Shown one piece after another: positions 40,457 to 50,073 of a DNA stretch of 64,000 nt (the stretch's first letter is position 1; every line of letters begins with the position of its first letter). This stretch comes from CAYLHF01 sp964383365 (GTDB lineage Bacteria; Bacteroidota; Rhodothermia; Rhodothermales; UBA10348), in NCBI GenBank assembly GCA_964383365.1, contig CAYLHF010000008.1, positions 1-64,000 on the forward strand, given 5' to 3'. Both the position numbers and the translations under genes were made by a program. The notes beneath the pieces are model-generated. The model searched no databases. It saw nothing but the letters and a program-made list of their open reading frames with translations, and was not told where the DNA came from.

Positions 40457-43129
40457 ATGACTCATCGGCGTGTTGGAGCGCCTGAGATTTTGCGTAATCG
40501 TGTTCTTACTGTATCCCTCCTTCTGATAAGCTGGTTGTCCATTCAAACGGCCCACGGGCAGTGGCTGCGTTTTCGGTTCGATTATACACCACTACAGACG
40601 GCCCTGGATCAGTATCAGGCCATTTCCGGCGTCGACGTCGTCTATGGTCGAAGTGTCATCGAAAACCGACACACGTCGTGTCACTATGACGGTAAGAATC
40701 CGTTTTTAGCCCTGGAATGTATTCTGACGGGGACATCTCTTCGACTCCGGCGCGTCAATGAGAAGCAGTACGTCTTGCTGCCACCCGAGGAAGCGAACGT
40801 GCAGATCATCCAGAATCACGCTGGCACGCTGTCCGGATTCGTTCACGATCGATCTACCGGAGAGTATCTCCTGGGAGCCAACGTGTATCTCCCCGATCTG
40901 GACCTGGGTGCGGTCACCAATTCCGCAGGTTATTTTGCCTTACCCGGTATCGAGTCGGGGGCGAATAGAGCCCGGATTTCCTTTATCGGCTTTCAGACAC
41001 TGGACACGCTTCTTGTGGCTAAGCCGGGACAATATTCGATCGCCCTCTCCCCATCTGCACTCAGTGTAGACGGAATCGTGATTGAGCAGCCAGCGCTACA
41101 ACGCTCTGACCTCACCGTCATCCCGGGATTGGTCTCCGTCCCGATTAAGCGAATGGAAGAATTACCCGGCTCATTTGGTGGAAAAGATGTGTTCGAGGCG
41201 TACCGATTACTTCCGGGAATTCAACGAGCCGGTGAGGCCACCGGAGGACTCCTGATCCGGGGAAGCGGGCCGGATCAGAATCTGTATCTACTCGATGGAG
41301 CACCGATTTATCATCCCTGGCACGCATTCAGTCTCATTTCCACATTTCAGACGGAGGCGTTCAAAGACATTAAACTGTATAGGGGAGGTTTTCCCGCGGA
41401 ATATGGGGGTAGACTTTCTGCTGTCATCGACGCGGAACTCCGCGATGGATCCCGAACAGAACCTCGGATGGTGGCAAGCCTGAACGCCCTCAATGGCCGT
41501 TTTCTGATGGAGAGTCCGATTGGTCCGAAGAGTTCTTTCATGTTGTCGGGACGCCGCTCCTATATCGACAAAATAATTGGTCGCAGGCATCCGGTCTCAG
41601 ACGAGAGTGGCAGGCGGGACACGCTGAGAACTGGATATTTTTTTTATGATTGGAACGGAAAAATCTCGTTTACACCCAGCGAAAAGAGCCAGATTTCAAT
41701 CAGTTACTATTCCGGGAGAGATGTTCTCGATCTGAAACTCCCGTTTGACCTTTCTCTGGATTTTTCGTCGTGGCTCCGTCCGGCCGACCTGTTCTTTGAC
41801 GTCGATCAATCCTGGGGGAATACGCTCTACAGTCTTCGCTATCGGTATCTCGCATCTGACCGTCTGTTTCTGAGCGGTACGGCGTACTCGACCGACTATT
41901 CAGCCAGAGAGGCGACACTCATCCATCCCAGTAAGTCCGCCTCCGTAAACTCTGATTACAGCGTGCTTCTTACGGACACGGGACTCCGTTTGGATGTCGA
42001 TTATTTCGCATCACTCGAACATCAGGTCAGGGCCGGCTTCTCCCTGGTCAATCATCGGTTCGAATCGGATATTCAGGCCGTCGTCACATACGCACCCGGT
42101 CTGGATGACGCCCTCTCTGGATCGGGCAGGATTCGTGCCAAAGAGTATGCCATTTACGTTCAGGATCTATGGAAACCGACGGACCGGATAACGGCTCTGG
42201 GAGGACTCAGGGGTAGTTTTTTTGAATCGGGGTCCTATACCCGCCTCAGCCCGCGACTCAGTATTCAGTACGCCGCAGATCCCAGGTTGCTCGTTCTGCG
42301 GAGTGCCATCACGTCGCAGGTTCAATATCTACAGCGAATTCGAGATCGATTCTCATTTCTGTACGACCTGGTCTCCAGTCGATGGATTCCTTCCGACAGC
42401 AGTGTCGTACCGTCCCGAGGCGTTCAATTTACCGTGGGCGCAGAATCGAGACCTCGACCCTGGGTTCGGCTGAATGTGGATGCGTATGCCCGAAAGAGCG
42501 ACCATGTACTCCTGCCCAGAGACCAGTTTCAGACCAAGAACGGGTTACTCGGACCGGGCATAGAAATAAGTACGCTGCTCGGACAGTATGCGAGAGGAGA
42601 AGAACGCTCACTGGGAATCGAGCTGGGGGTAGATGTCACGCTTCGATCCTGGAACCTGTTGTTCTCCTATACGGGTAGCCGTTCCGACAGTCGGATATCT
42701 TCCGATGGAATTCCCGGGTATCGCCCCACCCGGTTCGATACGCCAAGATCAATCTCTGCTGTCATCCAACATTCCGTTGCGCAGTGGAAGTTTTCGACGT
42801 CTGCTACATGGAGGTCCGGTTATCCGGTTACTGTCCCCGAAGCCAGATATTCGCTGAACGACCCGATCACGAATGAACCGACGTACTATTTTTTCCGACC
42901 TACTATCAACAACGGTAGACTCCCCCCGTATTTTCGCGTGGATACCAGTCTCGGCTACGTCTTCAGATTCCTTGATGCGGACTGGTCGGCGCAGATTCAT
43001 GTATACAATATATCCGGAAGGAGAAACGTGGTCGATCAGTCGTTCGATCCGTCTACAGAGGGGTTCAAACCCAAAAATCGACTGGGCCTTCCGCTCTTAC
43101 CACTGTTCGAAATCGAGATGAGACTCTGA
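40457..43129 (+). CDS. TonB-dependent signalling receptor with STN domain (FecA-like)
   Basis: This 890-residue protein has a signal peptide (about 1-34), an STN domain (about 36-110, RFDYTPLQTALDQYQAISGVDVVY) and a carboxypeptidase-regulatory-like domain (about 121-205, GTLSGFVHDRSTGEYLLGA). A plug follows (about 225-330, YRLLPGIQRAGEATGGLLIRG, YRGGFPAEYGGRLS), then the barrel. STN domains contact FecR, so the preceding sigma/FecR pair is likely its own signalling route. The substrate cannot be told from sequence. It is followed by a one-base stop/start overlap (TGATG) with a DUF4249 lipoprotein. Confidence 0.93.
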   Translation: MTHRRVGAPEILRNRVLTVSLLLISWLSIQTAHGQWLRFRFDYTPLQTALDQYQAISGVDVVYGRSVIENRHTSCHYDGKNPFLALECILTGTSLRLRRVNEKQYVLLPPEEANVQIIQNHAGTLSGFVHDRSTGEYLLGANVYLPDLDLGAVTNSAGYFALPGIESGANRARISFIGFQTLDTLLVAKPGQYSIALSPSALSVDGIVIEQPALQRSDLTVIPGLVSVPIKRMEELPGSFGGKDVFEAYRLLPGIQRAGEATGGLLIRGSGPDQNLYLLDGAPIYHPWHAFSLISTFQTEAFKDIKLYRGGFPAEYGGRLSAVIDAELRDGSRTEPRMVASLNALNGRFLMESPIGPKSSFMLSGRRSYIDKIIGRRHPVSDESGRRDTLRTGYFFYDWNGKISFTPSEKSQISISYYSGRDVLDLKLPFDLSLDFSSWLRPADLFFDVDQSWGNTLYSLRYRYLASDRLFLSGTAYSTDYSAREATLIHPSKSASVNSDYSVLLTDTGLRLDVDYFASLEHQVRAGFSLVNHRFESDIQAVVTYAPGLDDALSGSGRIRAKEYAIYVQDLWKPTDRITALGGLRGSFFESGSYTRLSPRLSIQYAADPRLLVLRSAITSQVQYLQRIRDRFSFLYDLVSSRWIPSDSSVVPSRGVQFTVGAESRPRPWVRLNVDAYARKSDHVLLPRDQFQTKNGLLGPGIEISTLLGQYARGEERSLGIELGVDVTLRSWNLLFSYTGSRSDSRISSDGIPGYRPTRFDTPRSISAVIQHSVAQWKFSTSATWRSGYPVTVPEARYSLNDPITNEPTYYFFRPTINNGRLPPYFRVDTSLGYVFRFLDADWSAQIHVYNISGRRNVVDQSFDPSTEGFKPKNRLGLPLLPLFEIEMRL

Positions 43130-44034
43130 TGAGACGAGCCGAATCATTGTTGCTGGTTCTCCTGTTTGTAGCCGTCGGTTGCGATACGGTTCAACCATCA
43201 GGAGAGGGAACGCTGGTGGTCGAATCATTCATCAATTCAGATGAAGCGCCTCCGCGAATCCGGATACAGCGCACCGTGTCGGTGGATACACCGCTCCGGG
43301 GGTCCATGAACGGCGTGGATAACGCTGTGGTGACACTGAACGTCGCCTCGGTTCGCCTCGATTATGTGCCAATTCCGGATAGCAGCGGGTACTATCGAGC
43401 GCTCCGACCGGAACTCCTTCCGAAGATTCCGGCACGCTCGGAATTCGTCCTTCGAGTTCAGACTCCGGTGGACCAGGCGATCGTGACCGGGCGTGTCCCA
43501 CCGGTCATCCATCTGAGAAACGTGTCCTTTGAAATCCCTGATTTAGCTGTTGAGGCCGTTCTTGTAGACACCCTTGATCTTGGACTCGATTCCCTGAATC
43601 TGGGGCTCGATGCTCAACTCGGGTTCATTTATCCGGTCAAAGTATCACTGGATTGGGATAGCCCTGATGGAGATGTCCCGGGCGACGAATCCTTCTGGGT
43701 AGAGACCCGGTTACTTCCGGTCAACCGATTTTCGTCTTCCATTATCGATTTTTTCCTCCTTCCGGACCAGATTCTCCCCGAAAACTCTATCCGCTCCGAT
43801 GTACTGGGTGTCAGGAGATGGACCGGAGTCTACGCCGTGCCGGTAGATGCTATCAACTCACCATTCCCGGAACACGACTTGAAAGTATCGGTCCTCCGTG
43901 GGAATGACGTGTTTGCCCGTTTTGCCACCAGTCGGCGTGATCCTCAAAACCGGGAGCCGGTCTCCAATGTATCAGGGGGAATCGGATTTGTAGGTGGAGT
44001 CTCCATAGACTCGCTCCGGCTTTTGGTTCAATGA
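43129..44034 (+). CDS. DUF4249 family lipoprotein
   Basis: This 301-residue protein has a lipobox (VAVGC, Cys18) and the DUF4249 pattern: LVVESFINSDEAPP..., beta-strand-rich body, and the C-terminal VSGGIGFVGGVSIDSL. DUF4249 lipoproteins are regularly encoded beside TonB receptors of Bacteroidota and are presumed surface or periplasmic partners of them. Coupled translation with the receptor (TGATG) supports that. Its stop overlaps the recX start by four bases (ATGA). Confidence 0.86.
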   Translation: MRRAESLLLVLLFVAVGCDTVQPSGEGTLVVESFINSDEAPPRIRIQRTVSVDTPLRGSMNGVDNAVVTLNVASVRLDYVPIPDSSGYYRALRPELLPKIPARSEFVLRVQTPVDQAIVTGRVPPVIHLRNVSFEIPDLAVEAVLVDTLDLGLDSLNLGLDAQLGFIYPVKVSLDWDSPDGDVPGDESFWVETRLLPVNRFSSSIIDFFLLPDQILPENSIRSDVLGVRRWTGVYAVPVDAINSPFPEHDLKVSVLRGNDVFARFATSRRDPQNREPVSNVSGGIGFVGGVSIDSLRLLVQ

Positions 44035-44750
44035 AATATCCGAGTACAATCGTGTCCAATCCGGATCGTGGAATGAGTCGACATCAATCGGAGGAAACCC
44101 CCTCTCCCGGAACGATCACAGGCATTGTCCAGCAGAAGAAGGACCATGACCGGTGTTCGATTCACATAGACGATACGTTCGCTTTTGGTATCCACTCCGA
44201 ACTGCTGCTGAAGGAAGGACTCCATCGTGGTATGAGTCTGGATACAGAGACCATTGAGCGGCTCTTGATGGAAGATGCGTATTGGCGGGCGTGGAAAAGG
44301 ATCACTCATTATATCTCCTATCGCCCCCGGGCCGAACTGGAGATTCGACGGCGCCTCGAGCGAGATCGAGTCGAAGAGTCAGTTATTGAACGCGTGCTCG
44401 TCCGTCTGACGGAACTCGGTTTGATCGATGATCGGAGTCTGGCGATAGAATTTACACGCTCGCGTATCAGGTCCAAGGGGTACGGACCCTTCAGAATCCG
44501 AAGAGACCTTATGCGAATGGGTATCCACCGGACGTTATGTGACGAAACGATCGCCGAGATCGTTACTCCCGGGGAACTCGACGCACTGGCTGAACGGGCC
44601 GGGGAGAAACTCTGGAAAAGATACTCGAAAGAATCGGACACGCTGCGCCGGCGTCAGAAATGGTCAGCGGCGATGCTCCGGAGAGGATTCTCCAGTGCCG
44701 ATGCCAGTAGAGTATGGGATAAAGTGGAGCGAGAACACGAGAATAGTTAG
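44031..44750 (+). CDS. recX: regulatory protein RecX
   Basis: This 239-residue protein has the tandem three-helix repeats of RecX: LMEDAYWRAWKRITHYISYRPRAELEIRRRL and VLVRLTELGLIDDRSLAIEFTRSRI (given in parts). A third repeat ends KLWKRYSK...RRQKWSAAMLRRGFS. RecX inhibits RecA filaments. An N-terminal extension of about 45 residues is present. There is no recA in the window. It overlaps the DUF4249 gene and precedes the phosphatase by 9 bases. Confidence 0.9.
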   Translation: MKYPSTIVSNPDRGMSRHQSEETPSPGTITGIVQQKKDHDRCSIHIDDTFAFGIHSELLLKEGLHRGMSLDTETIERLLMEDAYWRAWKRITHYISYRPRAELEIRRRLERDRVEESVIERVLVRLTELGLIDDRSLAIEFTRSRIRSKGYGPFRIRRDLMRMGIHRTLCDETIAEIVTPGELDALAERAGEKLWKRYSKESDTLRRRQKWSAAMLRRGFSSADASRVWDKVEREHENS

Positions 44751-44759
44751 ATTGCCTGT

Positions 44760-47459
44760 ATGACTCTGGGAGAATATCGCGTTCGATTTAAGCCGACCGT
44801 ACTGGACTACGTAGTAACAGCGCTTGCCGTCGTTTCTATCGGTCTGTATGTCCTGTTCCTCCCGACGAATCACCCGGTCTCCGGTGCCAGATTTGCTTTG
44901 ACGGAATCCGAGGTCATCGAGAAAGCCAACATTTTTCTGGCCACTCAGGGATATTCGACAGAAGACCTGATCGTCGATGCAGAATTGACCAGACAGGCGA
45001 CGCTTCTTGCTGACCTTCAAAACGATCTCGGACGAAGGAACGCCTTTGAAATAATCCGGTCCGACGACGGCGACTTCCTTCCGGTCTACTACTGGAGGAT
45101 TCGTTATGACATACTCGATCCGGATTCTTCAGACGATGATCTTTTGCCGTCATCCTCCACGGTTTTCACGGTGCACATGAACCAGGACGGGGTCGTCTGG
45201 TCATTCCTGAATACCACATCACGCATCGGACCGTCGGCAGGTCTCCTGGGTTCAGCCCGGAATTCGGTCAATCGGATTGCCCTCGCGAACGCCATACGCC
45301 CTGCAGACTCTACGCTGCGACAGACCCTCGATGCCCTCAGAACGGTGCCTGACTCGCTCTTGCTGGCGAACCTGCGATTCGATCGTAGTTCGTCTGCCAC
45401 CCCGAGTACTGAGGCGAACCAGACTGGTGACGATTCAGTGCGAGAAGGAGACAACTCGGTTTTTCTTCAGATGATTTTGGGACGCTACGTTCGCCTGAAA
45501 GAAGATGTACTCGAGTCCCTCGCCCAATATCATGCTCCTGACCTGCTCCCGGATAGTGCCCGGTGGAGGGTCGATTCGGTTCAGGTCCTTCCCGCACGAA
45601 ACGACCAGCTTGCCAGAGTCAGATTAACCTCTACCTCAACCATTCATCTGCAAGAGGTGAGAGCAGACGTAACGGTATCCGCCGTGGGCAGCGTTCAGAG
45701 CCTGGCCGTCTCCTACAATCCTGATCGAGTGCGGTCGACCGATGTAGAACAGCTCATCGGAATAATTCTTGTGACGATCTACATCATTTTGGGGCTGGTT
45801 CTGGTCATTGTTTTCTTTCGCCGGGTCATGGCAAGACTGGTGGATATCAAGAGTGCGCTTCTCGACGGGATCATCATCGGATCGCTCTTTGCCATGTTTA
45901 TCGTTTTGTCCAGGCAGAATTTCGACTTTGGGCATGCCCCGGTGTGGGTCTCCGTCGGACTGCGTCTCCTTGTTTTTTCAGGGGTTGCGGGTGCCATGAC
46001 TCTCCTTACGTTTATGTTCTCAGCCGTCTCGGAATCACTTTCTCGGGACGTGTGGCCCAAAAAGTCGCTCACTCTTTCGCTGCTCAGACGGGGTGAATTG
46101 AGAAACACCGTCGTGGGCAGCAGTCTTCTCAGAGGGGTGGCACTGGCGGCCATTCTTCTTGGTCTGTCGATGCTGTTCCTGATTCTATTCCAGGATGTCT
46201 CACTCCGAACGGAAGCCAACCTCTTGACAGGCAGTTCGAGAAGGCCGCTGGTGTACGCAGCCGCCGGAAGCGCCAGCAGGGTCTATCTGATCCTGTTAAT
46301 CATTCTCCTCGGTCTGGGCACCTTCATTCGACGTCTGGGTGGACATTCATTACTCGTCGTCCTCGTCATCACGCTGTTTGGTGGTCTCCTCCAGTTGGCT
46401 CCAATAGGTGTCGAGCTCGGATGGTATTCGTTCGGACTGTCCGCTGCAAGCGCACTGGTAATCAGTCTATTCTTCGTCAGATATGACTTTTTGACTGCGT
46501 ATACGGGATTGGCTGTCGCCCAGTTCGTGTGGGCGTTATCCGAGGGCTTCCTGGTCTCCGGGTCTCCTGCCTGGATCGATTCCTATCTCGGGGGCGCGGG
46601 CGTGATGGGGGTCATCGGCATCGGCCTCGTAGGGACTTTCAGTAAGAGAAGCGGTCGCGACCTGAGAGAATTCGTACCCGAATATATTGTCGAGATGACG
46701 GGTCAGGAACGAATAAAGCGCGAGCTTGAGATCGCCCATCAGGTCCAGGCTTCGTTTCTTCCCCGGACCATGCCAGATATAGTCGGTCTGGATCTGGCCG
46801 GAATGTGTCTCCCTGCGAATGAAGTAGGAGGAGATTATTTTGATTTTATTGAATTATCAGACCGGCGCCTCGCGTTCGTTGTCGGAGATGTCAGCGGGAA
46901 AGGGACCCAGGCTGCATTCTACATGACCCTCGTGAAAGGCATGATTCAGACACTTTCCGGTCTCGATTATTCGCCAGATGAAGTGATGTGCCGACTGAAC
47001 GGTCTTTTCCGGAAAAATGCTCCCGCAGGAACGTTCATCTCACTCATTTATGGCGTCGTTGACGTCCCGTCTGGAGTATTCACCTTCGCGAGAGCCGGAC
47101 ATAATCCGGCTATTCTGAAGCGGAAAGGGGAATCTTCAGCTTCGGCCCTTCAGCCGCGTGGAATGGCCATCGGATTTGCTGATGCCAACGTATTCGATCA
47201 CAATATTGAACAACTATCGGTCTCTCTTAAAGCGGGTGACGTACTGGTTTTTTATACCGACGGCTTTTCCGAAGCCATGAATTCAGCCCGGGAATTGTAC
47301 AGCGACGAACGGCTCGTTGACAAGCTGTCACACGTTGGAGACCGATCTGCCGGTGGCATCCTCAGATCTATGACCGAAGCGGTACATCATTTTATCGAAG
47401 GTGCCGGTCGAAGCGATGACATGACCATGGTCGTCTTGAAAATGGCGGCGGATGCATGA
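44760..47459 (+). CDS. membrane SpoIIE/PP2C-type serine phosphatase
   Basis: This 899-residue protein has one N-terminal helix (about 16-37) and a large extracytoplasmic part (about 40-325). Several membrane helices follow (about 330-600), then a cytoplasmic SpoIIE-type PP2C domain (about 640-897). Motifs include EIAHQVQASFLPRTMP, EVGGDYFDFIELSDR, FVVGDVSGKGTQAAFYM, FYTDGFSEAMN and RSDDMTMVVLKM, with the metal-binding Asp residues in place. It resembles RsbU-type phosphatases that control anti-sigma partner switches. No anti-anti-sigma partner is adjacent. It overlaps punA by four bases. Confidence 0.88.
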   Translation: MTLGEYRVRFKPTVLDYVVTALAVVSIGLYVLFLPTNHPVSGARFALTESEVIEKANIFLATQGYSTEDLIVDAELTRQATLLADLQNDLGRRNAFEIIRSDDGDFLPVYYWRIRYDILDPDSSDDDLLPSSSTVFTVHMNQDGVVWSFLNTTSRIGPSAGLLGSARNSVNRIALANAIRPADSTLRQTLDALRTVPDSLLLANLRFDRSSSATPSTEANQTGDDSVREGDNSVFLQMILGRYVRLKEDVLESLAQYHAPDLLPDSARWRVDSVQVLPARNDQLARVRLTSTSTIHLQEVRADVTVSAVGSVQSLAVSYNPDRVRSTDVEQLIGIILVTIYIILGLVLVIVFFRRVMARLVDIKSALLDGIIIGSLFAMFIVLSRQNFDFGHAPVWVSVGLRLLVFSGVAGAMTLLTFMFSAVSESLSRDVWPKKSLTLSLLRRGELRNTVVGSSLLRGVALAAILLGLSMLFLILFQDVSLRTEANLLTGSSRRPLVYAAAGSASRVYLILLIILLGLGTFIRRLGGHSLLVVLVITLFGGLLQLAPIGVELGWYSFGLSAASALVISLFFVRYDFLTAYTGLAVAQFVWALSEGFLVSGSPAWIDSYLGGAGVMGVIGIGLVGTFSKRSGRDLREFVPEYIVEMTGQERIKRELEIAHQVQASFLPRTMPDIVGLDLAGMCLPANEVGGDYFDFIELSDRRLAFVVGDVSGKGTQAAFYMTLVKGMIQTLSGLDYSPDEVMCRLNGLFRKNAPAGTFISLIYGVVDVPSGVFTFARAGHNPAILKRKGESSASALQPRGMAIGFADANVFDHNIEQLSVSLKAGDVLVFYTDGFSEAMNSARELYSDERLVDKLSHVGDRSAGGILRSMTEAVHHFIEGAGRSDDMTMVVLKMAADA

Positions 47460-48331
47460 CCGTCGATAATCCATCCATTCAGGCTGCTACTCAATTCGTT
47501 CGGGCCAGATGCCAGGCGGTACCGGATATCGCGCTCATTCTGGGGTCCGGTCTCGGGGCGGTGGCAGATTCCGTCGAAGATGCGGCCTCTTTCGACACAT
47601 CGGACGTACCCGGATTTCCTTCGGGCACCGTGGTCGGTCATCGTGGACGATTGGTACTCGGCTCACTCGGGGACCGAACCGTTCTGGTCGTTCAGGGGAG
47701 ACTCCATATGTACGAAGGGCACCCGCTCTCGTCCGTTCTATTCCCGATGACGCTGGCCCGATCCCTCGGAGCGCAGTCGGTGTTCGTAACCAATGCGGCC
47801 GGTGGGATCAACCGCTCGTTTAAACCAGGTACACTGATGTGGATCCGGGATCACATAAACTGGACAGGAACGTCCTGTTGGTCTGTGACACCTGATCGCA
47901 CCAAGAATCGAGACCAGGTGGCCACTCGTCAGATGCGTTCGTCGGACCCTGATCTGTTCTCGAGAACCAGACGAAAAGGAAGCCCCTACGACGATGCGTG
48001 GACGAATCGCGCATCGGCCATCTGTATCGAAAAAGGCGTTGACACCCGGAACGGGACGTATCTCTGGACACGCGGTCCGAGCTACGAGACACAGGCGGAA
48101 ATCAGGTCGTTCTCACGACTCGGGGCAGATGCTGTGGGAATGAGCACGGTTCCCGAAGTAATTCACGCCTCTCAACTGGGGATGGCGGTGGTCGGGTTGT
48201 CTACAATCACGAACTATGCGGCTGGCCTGAGTGACGAATTGCTGGATCATACGGAAGTTCTTGAGATCGGACGCAACGTCCGCTTCAGTCTCGAAACCGT
48301 GGTCCGTGCGGTGATCGCGACAGCACCGTAA
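47456..48331 (+). CDS. punA: purine nucleoside phosphorylase (trimeric type)
   Basis: This 291-residue enzyme has ILGSGLGAVAD, VVGHRGRLVLG, VVQGRLHMYEGHPLSSV, VTNAAGGINRSFKPG, the GPSYETQAEIRSF and DAVGMSTVPEVIHA segments, and TNYAAG. These are the family-2 PNP signatures. It cleaves purine ribonucleosides or deoxyribonucleosides with phosphate. It starts within the stop of the phosphatase gene (ATGA). Length is normal. Confidence 0.95.
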   Translation: MTVDNPSIQAATQFVRARCQAVPDIALILGSGLGAVADSVEDAASFDTSDVPGFPSGTVVGHRGRLVLGSLGDRTVLVVQGRLHMYEGHPLSSVLFPMTLARSLGAQSVFVTNAAGGINRSFKPGTLMWIRDHINWTGTSCWSVTPDRTKNRDQVATRQMRSSDPDLFSRTRRKGSPYDDAWTNRASAICIEKGVDTRNGTYLWTRGPSYETQAEIRSFSRLGADAVGMSTVPEVIHASQLGMAVVGLSTITNYAAGLSDELLDHTEVLEIGRNVRFSLETVVRAVIATAP

Positions 48332-48489
48332 AGCCGCCGGCACCGCATCCGGTATGTCCGTCGGTATGTACAACCCGGGCGCCAGGTCCGCCACCACCTT
48401 TGTATTTCCCGCTATTGTTCGCATATTGCCCATGATGGTGTCTACAGCACCTCGTTCCATGAGGAATCCGGAAGACGCGAGGGATAGCA

Positions 48490-48885
48490 ATGAGTCAGGA
48501 TCAGGATAGCGAACAAGCCGTTCCCAACGGAAATGACAACAAGGACATGGAGAACCGTCCGAGCGGACGCGGCCGCTATCGGGACGAAGTTTTTTCACGG
48601 CGCGTTCCAGCAGGAAAAAGGACGTACTTCTTCGATATCAAGACGACCAGGTCAGGTGAGGACTTTTTCCTGACGATTACGGAGAGCAAACGAGTCGACG
48701 AGTCCCGGTATGAAAAACACAAAATCTTTCTTTATAAGGAGGATTTTGGAAAGTTTGTATCCGCCTTTCATGAGGCTATCCGTTTTGTTCGTGACGATTG
48801 CTTACCCGATTACGAATTCAGGGATCTGCCGAATCTCTCCGAGAGCACAGACGTTCCCGAGTCATCGTTAGTGGTTGATCCGTGA
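48490..48885 (+). CDS. PUR-alpha-like DUF3276 protein
   Basis: This 131-residue protein has a polar, disordered N-terminus (about 1-33). It then has a single PUR-type domain: FSRRVPAGKRTYFFDIKTT, FFLTITESKR and KIFLYKEDFGKFVSAFHEAI. DUF3276/PUR proteins bind single-stranded nucleic acid in Bacteroidota and spirochaetes. A GAGGGA ribosome binding site precedes the ATG. It lies between punA and hisC. Confidence 0.86.
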   Translation: MSQDQDSEQAVPNGNDNKDMENRPSGRGRYRDEVFSRRVPAGKRTYFFDIKTTRSGEDFFLTITESKRVDESRYEKHKIFLYKEDFGKFVSAFHEAIRFVRDDCLPDYEFRDLPNLSESTDVPESSLVVDP

Positions 48886-48923
48886 ACAGCTCCGGGTGAT
48901 TTCCGGGGAATAGCTCCAGCTAC

Positions 48924-50018
48924 ATGTCCAAAAAAACCTTGGAATCGGTCGAACAATTCGTGAGACCTGAGATCCGTTCGGAGGCCCCTTATCTCGTCAA
49001 GGGGGCCACGGATGTCGCCGTAAAATTGAACCAGAATGAATCTCCGTTTGATCTGCCGGGAAAAATCAAACGGGAATTATTGGAATCTTTCTTTCAGATT
49101 CCATTCAATCGATATCCGAGAGAACAGCCTTTTTCCCTCGTATCCGAGCTGGCACATATCCTGAATCATCCCGCCGACGGAATTCTCGTCGGAAACGGAT
49201 CGAATGAACTAACCCATTCACTGGGACTTTCTTTCATTTCGAAAGGATCGAGTGTCGTACTCCCTCGACCCATGTTCGCCCTCTACGCATCAGTCTCGAG
49301 GATGTACGGGGGACGTACCGTGGAAGTACCCCCGCTCGACGATCTCCACTTCGATGCACCCGCCATTGTCCGCGCTGTTCGCGACAACCGTCCCGTACTT
49401 ACGATTCTGACCTCTCCGAATAATCCCACCGGAAAGTCGATGAAATTCGAAGATATCAGTCGGATTTGCCAGGCCAGCGACGGTATCGTGGTCGTCGACG
49501 AAGCCTACCATGAATTCAATTCAAGACCGAGTGCAACCACTCTATTCGGTGAATATCCGCATCTTATCGTGATGCGAACGCTCTCGAAGGCATTCGGTCT
49601 GGCTGGAATACGCATCGGGTATATGCTTGGAAATACGACCCTGATCCAGGAAATTTTCAAGTCCAGACTTCCATTCATGGTCGACCGATTCTCGGAAATG
49701 ACCGCTCTGACCATGCTAAGAAATCCGGATCTGATTGCAGAACGCGTCTCGACCATTCGCGACAGTGTCACGGATCTTTACCATTGTCTCCGGGATATCG
49801 TCGGGGTGGACGTTCTGGAATCCGATACCAATTTTCTTCTTTTCCGAACGAAGATCGAACCAGACGTTCTCTCCAGGAAACTGATCGATGAACAGATTCT
49901 GGTGCGAAATATGTCTGGATATCCAGATCTGCACGGATACTTGAGGGTCACAGCGGGAACGGAATCTGAGAACAACGCATTCGTCAGGGCGTTAAAATAT
50001 GTTCTCGGCGGTAAGTAA
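48924..50018 (+). CDS. hisC: histidinol-phosphate aminotransferase
   Basis: This 364-residue fold-type I aminotransferase has LNQNESPFDLP, the LVGNGSNELTH segment, SPNNPTGK, VVDEAYHEF and the PLP lysine K222 in RTLSKAFGLAGIRIGY. It transaminates imidazole-acetol phosphate in histidine biosynthesis. No other his gene is in the window, so a broader aminotransferase role is possible. It lies 38 bases after the PUR gene. Confidence 0.88.
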   Translation: MSKKTLESVEQFVRPEIRSEAPYLVKGATDVAVKLNQNESPFDLPGKIKRELLESFFQIPFNRYPREQPFSLVSELAHILNHPADGILVGNGSNELTHSLGLSFISKGSSVVLPRPMFALYASVSRMYGGRTVEVPPLDDLHFDAPAIVRAVRDNRPVLTILTSPNNPTGKSMKFEDISRICQASDGIVVVDEAYHEFNSRPSATTLFGEYPHLIVMRTLSKAFGLAGIRIGYMLGNTTLIQEIFKSRLPFMVDRFSEMTALTMLRNPDLIAERVSTIRDSVTDLYHCLRDIVGVDVLESDTNFLLFRTKIEPDVLSRKLIDEQILVRNMSGYPDLHGYLRVTAGTESENNAFVRALKYVLGGK

Positions 50019-50073
50019 TCGGAAACGGTCCCAGCGCACGAAATTTCCACGGCTGTGGAGTAAACGCTTCGGT

